A stretch of DNA of 31,926 bases, from positions 1-31,926 of the IMG/VR virus record IMGVR_UViG_3300046507_000434; one strand, 5' to 3'. Numbering within the stretch: the stretch's first letter is position 1; each line of letters begins with the position of its first letter. Shown piece after piece: positions 1-4,674 of the stretch. The stretch comes from a virus. The notes beneath the pieces are model-generated. The model ran no database searches. It was not told the origin of the DNA and saw only the letters and a program-made list of their open reading frames with translations. Both the position numbers and the translations under genes were made by a program.

Positions 1-394
1 TGTCGATTACCTCTGTCGTCGGCGCGGCCGGTTCCGGCTCGCTGGTTACGTTCTGCTGCTCTAGCGGCGTGAAAAGCGCCTCTGCTCCTGCCCGTGCTGC
101 TGCCTGCGTTTTCTGCTCGTCGTGCTCTTTGGCGAGGCGTTGCCATATCGGCACAATCCACGAGTTTTTAGAAAAGTCGTTGACCCGCATTTGCTTATCC
201 GGGGGCATCGTCGCAATACCTGCGCGCAATGCGTCTAACGGCGATAGCTCGGGGTTAGCGGACATTGCGGCCAGGCTCGCGCGTGCGATCTTTTCTTTCT
301 CCTCATTCGACCATCGCACAAAGTAACTAGACCGGCGTTCGCCGCCCTGCTCCTCCTGCCGGCGACGCTGAGCCATTGCATACGGGTGCGCCAT
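1..394 (-). CDS. Hypothetical phage protein, 3' end cut by window edge
   Basis: The frame is open from the ATG at 394 to the first base of the window, giving about 131 visible residues. The ATG overlaps the stop of the upstream gene as TAATG, and GAGGAGGG lies a few bases before it, so the start is well supported. The visible protein is charged and largely helical. It has an SSYFVRWSNEEKEK segment near residues 23-36, a central part with tryptophans (NSWIVPIWQRL), and an Ala/Glu/Pro-rich stretch towards the edge. I do not recognise a family. Being last in this minus-strand group, it may lead into the terminase/portal genes that are missing from the window; that is only a guess. Confidence 0.75.
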   Translation of the reverse strand, partial: MAHPYAMAQRRRQEEQGGERRSSYFVRWSNEEKEKIARASLAAMSANPELSPLDALRAGIATMPPDKQMRVNDFSKNSWIVPIWQRLAKEHDEQKTQAAARAGAEALFTPLEQQNVTSEPEPAAPTTEVID

Positions 395-615
395 TATTTG
401 CCCTCCTCTTTGTAGAGCTGCGGAAAGTGTTTTCTGTTTGCGTCGTGCATGCCGAGCGCAAGCCCGGCCTTATAGGCGGCTTCTGAGCGTTTCTCGGGGT
501 CTGCGTTGGGATAGAAGTACGCGACGACGGCGCGCAGCGCGTCGGCGAGCTGTTGCGCGTCCTGCGCGGTTGTCATGCCCTCGGTTTGCTCTGTCATTCT
601 GTGTCGTTGGCGCAT
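394..615 (-). CDS. Hypothetical small protein (up to 73 aa)
   Basis: A short acidic/helical protein with no family I recognise. It has an LADALRAVVAYFYPNAD segment and a lysine/glutamate-rich C-terminus. The stop overlaps the next gene's start as TAATG, which argues that it is translated. The start is uncertain: ATGs at 615, 597 and 576 are all in frame and none has a well-spaced Shine-Dalgarno (GAGGG lies only two bases before the ATG at 576). The upstream 200 bases hold an octad array and a hairpin rather than a gene, so this pair may have its own promoter. Confidence 0.55.
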   Translation of the reverse strand: MRQRHRMTEQTEGMTTAQDAQQLADALRAVVAYFYPNADPEKRSEAAYKAGLALGMHDANRKHFPQLYKEEGK

Positions 616-813
616 TGCGCGCCGAGTCGGTAAAAGTGTTACAAGTTATTTCCAGACAGTTGCAGAGTATGCCGATACGCGAAGCGCGACGCAAACGTTT
701 TTATGCATGTGCCTAGCACGTTTGCGGCCTGTCGTTTGTTCGCAACGCCACCATAGAAAACGGCGACATAACATCATGTCGCCGTGTCGTCGTGCCGCTC
801 TGTCGTCGTGTCG
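616..813. other. Intergenic stretch with hairpin and octad array
   Basis: No convincing gene. It contains the terminator-like hairpin at 756-785 and the first half of array R1. On the minus strand TTGCGT and CATACT, 17 bases apart (about 667-695), could be a weak promoter for the 394-615 gene, but the match to sigma70 boxes is poor. Confidence 0.4.
756..785 (-). terminator. Hairpin with short T-tract, possible rho-independent terminator
   Basis: A perfect 10-bp stem (ACGGCGACAT at 760-769 against ATGTCGCCGT at 776-785) with a 6-base loop is followed on the minus strand by TTTTC. It sits just downstream of the 814-1335 gene. One arm overlaps the first octad of array R1, so the structure may instead be a by-product of inverted octads. 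Confidence 0.4.
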
Positions 814-848
814 TTATGGCGTAACCTCGTCGTGCCGTCGTGCCATCA
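777..848 (+). repeat. Octad array R1: nine contiguous 8-bp units
   Basis: Read in steps of eight from 777 the units are TGTCGCCG, TGTCGTCG, TGCCGCTC, TGTCGTCG, TGTCGTTA, TGGCGTAA, CCTCGTCG, TGCCGTCG, TGCCATCA. The register is kept without a gap and units decay towards the right. The array covers the last codons and stop of the 814-1335 gene and extends past it. It is the longest of nine such arrays. Confidence 0.85.
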
Positions 849-1335
849 GCTCGGCCGCTCTGTCGTAAGACTCGGCCGCGCTGTCGAGCTCGCGGCCCTC
901 GCGCCACAGCACGCGCGTTTTCGATCGGCCGGCGCGCACTTCGCCGCCATGCCCGACGAGCGCCACGAATGCGGCCGCGTCGTGAAAATCGTACACGGTC
1001 GCGCGGAGCCCGCCCGTCACGTCGTATATACACAATTTCTCTACAGCCGGCCGTGTCGTCATGGCGTCGTGTCGTCCCGTCACATTCTCAATAAGCGCGA
1101 TTGCCGTGTCGAGCGCGCGCACGCGCCCCGCTAGTGCTGCGTTCATTCGTTTCCCTTGTTGTCCTGTCGTCGTGTCGTCGTGTAGCTTCGCATTGCATCG
1201 CACGCAGCGCGCCGCGAGCGGTACGTCGCGGAATTCCGCGAGCGACAGCCCCGCGCGGCGCAGCGCGACCGATGCCCCATTGCAGACCGGGGCGGAGCCG
1301 CCCCCGTTGCGGCCTAGGTGCTTACGTGGCGTCAT
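814..1335 (-). CDS. Composite ORF: Cys-containing N-terminal part plus unknown C-terminal part
   Basis: This 173-residue frame looks like two or three small genes run together. Residues 1-50 contain Cys18 and a CVRC pair (Cys44/Cys47) that could bind zinc. Residues 50-60 are encoded by octad array R3, residues 84-94 by R2, and the last eleven residues by R1. Met64 (ATG at 1146) has AAGGG seven bases upstream, the best ribosome site in the frame, so a second product of 110 residues is likely. Met92 (ATG at 1062) lies at an octad junction, like several genuine starts nearby. The ATG at 1335 has no Shine-Dalgarno and also lies at an octad junction (R4). No function is recognised. Confidence 0.55.
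   Translation of the reverse strand: MTPRKHLGRNGGGSAPVCNGASVALRRAGLSLAEFRDVPLAARCVRCNAKLHDDTTTGQQGKRMNAALAGRVRALDTAIALIENVTGRHDAMTTRPAVEKLCIYDVTGGLRATVYDFHDAAAFVALVGHGGEVRAGRSKTRVLWREGRELDSAAESYDRAAELMARRHDEVTP
1054..1085 (+). repeat. Octad array R2 (four units, inside an ORF)
   Basis: Units TGTCGTCA, TGGCGTCG, TGTCGTCC, CGTCACAT follow each other without spacing. The TCA|TG junction at 1060-1062 is an in-frame ATG on the minus strand (Met92 of the composite ORF). Confidence 0.75.
1157..1188 (+). repeat. Octad array R3 (four units, inside an ORF)
   Basis: Units TGTTGTCC, TGTCGTCG, TGTCGTCG, TGTAGCTT. The two central units are identical. On the minus strand the array lies just upstream of the Shine-Dalgarno and ATG at 1146, where a separate gene would be expected to begin. 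Confidence 0.75.
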
Positions 1336-1358
1336 GGTGACGTGTCGCCGTGTCAGCC
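1327..1358 (+). repeat. Octad array R4 over the start of the 814-1335 gene
   Basis: Units TGGCGTCA, TGGTGACG, TGTCGCCG, TGTCAGCC. The start codon of the 814-1335 gene (CAT at 1333-1335) lies exactly at the first junction, and the stop of the 1353-1583 gene lies in the last unit. Compare R8, which has nearly the same arrangement before the HTH gene. Confidence 0.75.
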
Positions 1359-1583
1359 GCGCAGCGCGGCGTTCGCTATCTGCTGAATGCGGCGGAATGC
1401 GCGCGCGTCGTGCTCGGCGTGGGCGTTGCTGGAATCGACCGACGCGGCCGCCTCGATACGCCGGAGCGCGTCGGCGAGCTGCGCCGTTATGTCGAGCTGG
1501 CGCGCGAGGTCAAGCGAGAGCTGACCTACGAGCGCGGTTTGTCCAAGTTTCGGTGTCATGTCGTCGTGTCTCCGCGTCGTCAT
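1353..1583 (-). CDS. Hypothetical protein, 76 aa
   Basis: A mostly helical small protein with no recognised family; residues 20-60 are rich in Leu, Ala and Asp. I chose the ATG at 1583 because it overlaps the stop of the 31-residue membrane ORF as ATGA, which suggests translational coupling. A second ATG at 1559 (MTPKLGQ) is possible. Both ATGs fall at octad junctions of array R5, so the first eight residues are octad-encoded. A longer in-frame extension to 1724 exists but would overlay the membrane ORF and is unlikely. Confidence 0.6.
   Translation of the reverse strand: MTTRRHDDMTPKLGQTALVGQLSLDLARQLDITAQLADALRRIEAAASVDSSNAHAEHDARAFRRIQQIANAALRG
1559..1582 (+). repeat. Octad array R5 over a gene start
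   Basis: Units TGTCGTCG, TGTCTCCG, CGTCGTCA, with a weak extra unit before (CGGTGTCA, 1551-1558). Junctions at 1558/1559 and 1582/1583 form the two candidate start codons of the 1353-1583 gene. Confidence 0.7.
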
Positions 1584-1675
1584 GCAAAAGTGTGAGCCGC
1601 GCCGATAGCCCACGAGCCATACAGCACGAACGACAGAGCAACGCCGGTTGCTACGGTTTGAATTACCTGCTTCAT
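1580..1675 (-). CDS. Small single-span membrane protein, 31 aa
   Basis: The ATG at 1675 has AGGGG six bases upstream and opens a 31-codon frame ending in TGA at 1580-1582. The product starts MKQVIQTV, followed by a hydrophobic stretch (about residues 9-27, with VALSFVLYGSW) and a short polar end. One lysine before the hydrophobic part suggests an inner-membrane anchor with the N-terminus inside, or a short signal-like peptide. The stop overlaps the next gene's start as ATGA. Function unknown; small membrane peptides in phage accessory blocks often act in lysis timing, superinfection exclusion or host modulation, but nothing here decides which. Confidence 0.6.
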   Translation of the reverse strand: MKQVIQTVATGVALSFVLYGSWAIGAAHTFA

Positions 1676-1699
1676 TTTCGACCCCTATTAAATGTTTTG

Positions 1700-1731
1700 T
1701 GTCGTCATGACTACGTGACGACACGGCGACA
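1700..1731 (+). repeat. Octad array R6 with inverted units, upstream of the 31-aa gene
   Basis: Units TGTCGTCA, TGACTACG, TGACGACA, CGGCGACA: direct units on the left, inverted ones on the right, forming the inverted repeat GTGTCGTCA / TGACGACAC. It lies 25 bases upstream of the ATG at 1675, an operator-like position. Confidence 0.75.
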
Positions 1732-1754
1732 TTAACAGGGGCCGCCGTGAGCTG

Positions 1755-1967
1755 TCAAGCGCGAATGCCGTTGCGGCGCTGCGCGCGCTGCTCGCGCTCG
1801 TAATCGTCTCTGCAATACGAATCGCAGAATAAATGCGGATTGGGTATGGACGACGAACAGAAATAGCACGCGCCGATCGCGAGTAGTCCCGGCTCCCGTT
1901 TGCGCTTGGCGAAAAGCGCCGCCTCGGCCTCGGCGCGGGCTTGGGTAATGTCTGCGTCATCCGGCAT
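1755..1967 (-). CDS. Small zinc-ribbon protein, 70 aa
   Basis: The second half carries CYFC (Cys34, Cys37) and, eleven residues later, C-x3-C (Cys48, Cys52), an arrangement typical of small zinc ribbons in phage and bacterial accessory proteins (compare DUF2116-type ribbons). The N-terminal 30 residues are a charged helix. Four cysteines probably hold one zinc ion; the partner (DNA, RNA or protein) is unknown. The ATG at 1967 has GGAGGG eight bases upstream and overlaps the end of the DUF3310 gene by 11 bases, so the two are probably co-expressed. Confidence 0.75.
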   Translation of the reverse strand: MPDDADITQARAEAEAALFAKRKREPGLLAIGACYFCSSSIPNPHLFCDSYCRDDYEREQRAQRRNGIRA

Positions 1968-2418
1968 TCGTCGAGCCCTCCCGGCGTGCGATTTCGCGGT
2001 CGAGATACCAACGCGCTTTTTTCAAGTCCTCTATCGCGTCGTGTTTCAGGTCCGCGCGCCAAATGTACTTAACGGCGTTGCCGAGGCAGAAGCCCATATG
2101 CTCAGTCACGACAATGCACTCGACGCCGGAAGGGTGCGCCGTGTAGTGCGTCGGGTGATTTACGGCGTCGTGTCGTTGTGTCGTCGCGTCGTCGTGCGGC
2201 TGTGTCGTTTGCGCAAGCGCGGCGTGCATCGCCTCGACGATCGCCGGGTAAATGCGGGAGGGGGGCGGCCCGTAGCGCGTGCCCTCGTCGGCGTCGCCGA
2301 GCTGCGCCTCGTCGATCATGCGCCCTTCGTACCAATCATAAAAGCCATCGGCCGGGCAATCTGTCGCGTGCGTGCCGTTTGTCCGGCCGCATTCCAGGCA
2401 TCTGACAAACGGGTTCAT
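1957..2418 (-). CDS. DUF3310 (SaV-like) protein with N-terminal Cys cluster
   Basis: Residues 87-147 match the DUF3310 pattern from memory: NHPTHY, then GVECI, EHMGFCLGNAVKYIWR and DLKKARWYLDREI. DUF3310 proteins are common small phage proteins often found near replication or nucleotide genes; their biochemical role is not settled. Residues 1-69 form a separate module with Cys7, Cys10 and Cys21, a possible zinc site. The join (residues 70-86) is encoded entirely by octad array R7. Stand-alone DUF3310 proteins usually begin shortly before the NHP motif, so this looks like an upstream ORF fused to a DUF3310 gene through the repeat. The start overlaps the HTH gene stop as ATGA. Confidence 0.8.
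   Translation of the reverse strand: MNPFVRCLECGRTNGTHATDCPADGFYDWYEGRMIDEAQLGDADEGTRYGPPPSRIYPAIVEAMHAALAQTTQPHDDATTQRHDAVNHPTHYTAHPSGVECIVVTEHMGFCLGNAVKYIWRADLKHDAIEDLKKARWYLDREIARREGSTNAG
2163..2210 (+). repeat. Octad array R7 inside the DUF3310 gene
   Basis: Six units: CGGCGTCG, TGTCGTTG, TGTCGTCG, CGTCGTCG, TGCGGCTG, TGTCGTTT. In the gene's frame they give a polar Thr/His/Asp/Gln linker between the Cys module and the DUF3310 domain. Confidence 0.8.
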
Positions 2419-2753
2419 TTCGACGCCCCCGCTTGCTTGGCTGACAGGGGAGGGCGCGCATTGATCGCGGCCGCTAGGCGTTGGCGCGTAGCGGCGGCTT
2501 TCGTGGTGCGCGGCCTGCGGAAAATGAGCTGCTCGCGCTCCTCGACCGGCAAGCGCTCAAGCGCGGCGAGTGTGACGAGGGCGGGATTAGGAACCGGGCT
2601 CAGGCCGTAAAGCCAGTTTTTGACCGTTACCGGAGATACGCCGAGGGTTAGCGCGAGGTCGCCGTCGATCATCCGGTTAGCGCGGAGGAGCCGGTTAAGC
2701 TCCGCGATACGCTCCGCGCTCGGGAGCTTCGAGAGCTGGTAAAGATTCGTCAT
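2415..2753 (-). CDS. HTH DNA-binding protein, probable phage regulator
   Basis: 112 residues. The region of residues 24-66 reads as a helix-turn-helix: DGDLALTLGVSPVTVKNWLYG is a clear recognition-helix pattern with the usual small residue and turn, followed by a LALE-type helix. The C-terminal third is basic and probably disordered. It could be the lysogeny repressor, a copy-number regulator, or an immunity factor; no other repressor candidate is obvious in the window. The ATG at 2753 has no Shine-Dalgarno and falls at an octad junction of array R8, so its expression is likely controlled by whatever binds there. A good CAGGAG lies 42 bases upstream before a three-codon ORF (2774-2785). Confidence 0.75.
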   Translation of the reverse strand: MTNLYQLSKLPSAERIAELNRLLRANRMIDGDLALTLGVSPVTVKNWLYGLSPVPNPALVTLAALERLPVEEREQLIFRRPRTTKAAATRQRLAAAINARPPLSAKQAGASK

Positions 2754-2792
2754 GGTGATATGTCGCCTTGTCGTCAGGTAGTCATGTCGTCA
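2745..2792 (+). repeat. Octad array R8 over the start of the HTH gene
   Basis: Units ATTCGTCA, TGGTGATA, TGTCGCCT, TGTCGTCA, GGTAGTCA, TGTCGTCA. The HTH gene start codon lies at the first junction (2751-2753), and the start of a three-codon ORF lies at the last (2783-2785). Confidence 0.8.
2774..2785 (-). other. Three-codon ORF (Met-Thr-Thr-stop) with good ribosome site
   Basis: CAGGAG at 2795-2800 (minus strand) precedes ATG ACT ACC TGA with nine bases of spacing. Its stop lies 20 bases before the HTH gene's ATG, which has no ribosome site of its own. It could be a leader minicistron, or the relic of an older start interrupted by octad growth. Nothing shows that it is translated. Confidence 0.3.
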
Positions 2793-2831
2793 ATCTCCTG
2801 TAACGTCTGTTTGCCGGGTTGCCTGTGTCTG

Positions 2832-2857
2832 CGTCGAGCGGGTCGGCCCGCTCGACG
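2832..2857. other. Perfect 11-bp hairpin downstream of the ParG-like gene
   Basis: CGTCGAGCGGG and its exact complement are separated by a TCGG loop. It lies nine bases after the 2866-3132 gene. There is no T-tract on either strand, so it is either a rho-assisted or processing hairpin ending the par message or a protein-binding palindrome. Confidence 0.6.
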
Positions 2858-2865
2858 GCTTGGGG

Positions 2866-3132
2866 TTACTTCGGTTCTTCGGTGCTGATTGGCTTTACGC
2901 CTGCGGCCTGCATCTGCGCGGCGAAGCCCTCTAACAGGAGCTGGTTTAGGCTCTTGCGCTGCTGCAACGCGAAAGCCTGCATTGCAATCCAATCGTCCTG
3001 ACTCCAAGGGCGCACAGCGATAGCCGGCCGCTTGGCGGTTCCGCGCGCGGCCTTGCCCGAGCTCGTCGAGGAGGTTTCAGCCGGCGCAGGCGCGGGCCGC
3101 TTTGCTGCGAATTTCGAAAGGTCGTGTTTCAT
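2866..3132 (-). CDS. ParG/omega-like RHH partition protein
   Basis: 88 residues, in the size range of plasmid ParG and omega proteins. Residues 1-40 form a basic, Pro/Ala/Ser-rich flexible tail. Residues 42-80 fit a ribbon-helix-helix fold: a strand (AIAVRPW), a first helix (SQDDWIAMQAFALQQ), a short turn (RKS) and a second helix (LNQLLLEGFAAQMQ). In the ParF/ParG system the mobile tail stimulates the ATPase and the RHH domain binds the centromere and represses the operon. The ATG overlaps the parA stop as ATGA, the classic parA-parB order. I infer that it binds the nine octad arrays, the nearest upstream one being R9. An RHH regulator without partition function is the alternative. Confidence 0.75.
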   Translation of the reverse strand: MKHDLSKFAAKRPAPAPAETSSTSSGKAARGTAKRPAIAVRPWSQDDWIAMQAFALQQRKSLNQLLLEGFAAQMQAAGVKPISTEEPK

Positions 3133-3758
3133 GCGTGGGATACCTCATTAACTGCGTTATGAATCCAAGCCCACACGGCGCGAATGTCGTCGGCGGCCGG
3201 CGTGCCCGGCGCGTATTCCGTCACGGCGCGGCCGCTAATCCACGCGTCGGGATATGCGTCGAGGCTTGCGAGGGTGTGTGGGCATACCGCGCCATAGCCC
3301 GAGAGGAGGGTGGTCGCGGCGGCCTTACGGCCTGCGGCCTTGCGGCCTATGCGGTTGATAACGAAGCCGAACGGCTTCGCGTGAGCGTTGAGAATGGCGC
3401 AGGTTGCCGGGAGCGTGAGGTAATCATTCGGCGTCGGCTGACACGGCACGACGACAAAATCCATATGCGAGACGAGCCCGGCGACGCCTGCGTCGGCGTG
3501 CGGCGGAAAATCGACCATGACATATTCGTAATCGTCGGCCTGCGCGGCCGCGAGAAAGTCGAGGATGGTCGAGGGCGTTACGACGCCGACGAACGGCGTC
3601 GCGAAAGGCCGATCCTCGCCCCATGCACTGACGTTGCCTTGCGGGTCGGCGTCCACGAGTGCCACCTTGTTTTGCTCCGCTGCGATTACTGCGCTATGCG
3701 AGGCGAGCGTCGATTTTCCGGCTCCGCCCTTCTGCGAAAAGTAGCCGATAACTTTCAT
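3129..3758 (-). CDS. parA: ParA/ParF-type partition ATPase
   Basis: 209 residues, the length of the small ParF-type ATPases rather than large P1-type ParA with an N-terminal HTH. The deviant Walker A KGGAGKST (residues 10-17, with signature Lys10), the A' motif DADPQG (36-41) and the B motif region MVDFPPH (81-87) are all present, so the enzyme should be active. These ATPases form ATP-dependent patterns on the nucleoid and move plasmid copies through a centromere-bound partner. The start overlaps the 73-residue ORF as ATGA and the stop overlaps the RHH gene, making one three-gene operon. Its presence means that the prophage state is probably an extrachromosomal low-copy plasmid. Confidence 0.93.
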   Translation of the reverse strand: MKVIGYFSQKGGAGKSTLASHSAVIAAEQNKVALVDADPQGNVSAWGEDRPFATPFVGVVTPSTILDFLAAAQADDYEYVMVDFPPHADAGVAGLVSHMDFVVVPCQPTPNDYLTLPATCAILNAHAKPFGFVINRIGRKAAGRKAAATTLLSGYGAVCPHTLASLDAYPDAWISGRAVTEYAPGTPAADDIRAVWAWIHNAVNEVSHA

Positions 3759-3976
3759 GCGGCCCCCTGATCGAAACGCACGAGACAGGAGCGCACTTCG
3801 CCGAGCGCCTTTTTATGCCGCGCGACCGGCTCGGGGTAGTGCGGCGTTTTTGGCTCCGATTGCTCAAGCGCGGTTTTTGCGAGCCGGAGCGCGTCGATTA
3901 GCTCGCTGTAAAACGGTAAATCTGCGAGAGCCGCGACGGTATTCGCGGCCGCGACTACTGTGTCTTTGTCTGCCAT
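3755..3976 (-). CDS. Hypothetical first gene of the par operon, 73 aa
   Basis: A helical, slightly acidic protein beginning MADKDTVVAAAN, with no recognised family. The ATG at 3976 has GAGAGG six bases upstream and is the first gene after array R9. It overlaps parA by ATGA, so it is translated with the partition genes. It could be an accessory partition factor or an unrelated gene caught in the operon. Confidence 0.7.
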   Translation of the reverse strand: MADKDTVVAAANTVAALADLPFYSELIDALRLAKTALEQSEPKTPHYPEPVARHKKALGEVRSCLVRFDQGAA

Positions 3977-4007
3977 GCTGGCCTCTCTGTTTAGCTGGTT
4001 CGGGTTA

Positions 4008-4055
4008 TGTCGTCACGACGACATAACGACTTGTCGCCGCGTCGCCGTGACGATT
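4008..4055 (+). repeat. Octad array R9 upstream of the par operon
   Basis: Units TGTCGTCA, CGACGACA, TAACGACT, TGTCGCCG, CGTCGCCG, TGACGATT. The first two form a near-perfect palindrome (TATGTCGTC / GACGACATA around two bases). The position, 32 bases before the first par gene, is where ParF/ParG systems place the centromere and operator, so this is the best candidate for the functional parS-like site and autoregulatory operator. Confidence 0.8.
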
Positions 4056-4482
4056 GCGAGACGATAAACCGAAAGGTCGGCCGGGCGCAAGTGGTAATCC
4101 CGCGTCCTTATGCACAAGCCGGGAAAACGCTCGGGCGTTTCCCCAACTTGCGCACAAGGCATCCTCGCGGCGTGCGGCCTACGGCGTGACTCGCTCCGCT
4201 CGCCTTGTTTAGATAGATTTCTCCTATCGACCCCCCGGCTTGCAAGCCCGCTTTTCAAAACCTCCATATGACCGGGAGCGCCTCGACGCCCACGCGCGAC
4301 GGCCGGCGTTATGCCACCGTCCACTCTCACGATAAGATTTTCGGGGGCCGTCAAGCCGCGCAGCGGCGTTTTAACCCCCGCTTGCGGGGGTCTGGATTTG
4401 AAGCGCCGTAGGCGCGCGGCCCTCGCGCAAAAGACAGAATCAGAGGAATCGTGCGCAAACCCGCGCCGTTGCTGGCTCGTGA
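4056..4482. other. Noncoding structured region between par operon and repL
   Basis: About 430 bases without a believable gene. Visible structures are an 8-bp inverted repeat GCGCAAGT (4085-4092) / ACTTGCGC (4146-4153) enclosing a second imperfect hairpin with GGGAAAACGC, and three hairpins in a row: GCCGC/GCGGC (4355-4367), ACCCCCGC/GCGGGGGT (4374-4391) and GCGCC/GGCGC (4403-4415). Divergent promoters for par and repL must lie in or near it. The combination suits a replication origin, or less likely a transfer origin, but no family-specific signature is recognised. Confidence 0.5.
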
Positions 4483-4584
4483 GGCTCATTTTTGAGCCCC
4501 TTTAGGCTCATTTTTGAGCCTTTCCATGTTGCATTGCAACAATTCGTGTGTAGTTTTTGAGTAGAAAAGGCTCATTTTTGATCC
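4483..4584 (+). repeat. Helically phased palindromes upstream of repL (iteron-like)
   Basis: GGCTCATTTTTGAGCC occurs at 4483-4498 and 4505-4520, and as GGCTCATTTTTGATCC at 4569-4584. A half copy (TTTTTGAG) is at 4554-4561. A different palindrome, GTTGCATTGCAAC, fills 4528-4540. The centres of these five elements (about 4491, 4513, 4534, 4556, 4577) are 21-22 bases apart, two helical turns, so all would face one side of the DNA. A further GGCTC half-site follows at 4591, again 22 bases on. The array ends about 90 bases before the repL start. It is a likely initiator-binding or copy-control site. Confidence 0.8.
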
Positions 4585-4674
4585 TTTACCGGCTCGCGGA
4601 AACGTGCGCATTGCGGCTCTTGTGGGCGAGCCGTTTACTTGATAAATTACGCGAAGTTCCGACAAGGAGGGCGT

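Noticed and set aside
777-4055. CRISPR array
   Set aside because: Units are 8 bp and contiguous, with no unique spacers, and no cas genes are present (the DUF2800 nuclease is only Cas4-like).
4013-4489. 158-residue minus-strand ORF in the par-repL gap
   Set aside because: No ribosome site, Arg/Pro/Gly-rich nonsense composition, and it runs across hairpins, the first palindrome and array R9. It is better explained as noncoding GC-rich DNA.
4639-4674. TTG start for repL
   Set aside because: The ATG at 4675 has an excellent Shine-Dalgarno at proper spacing; the extension has none.
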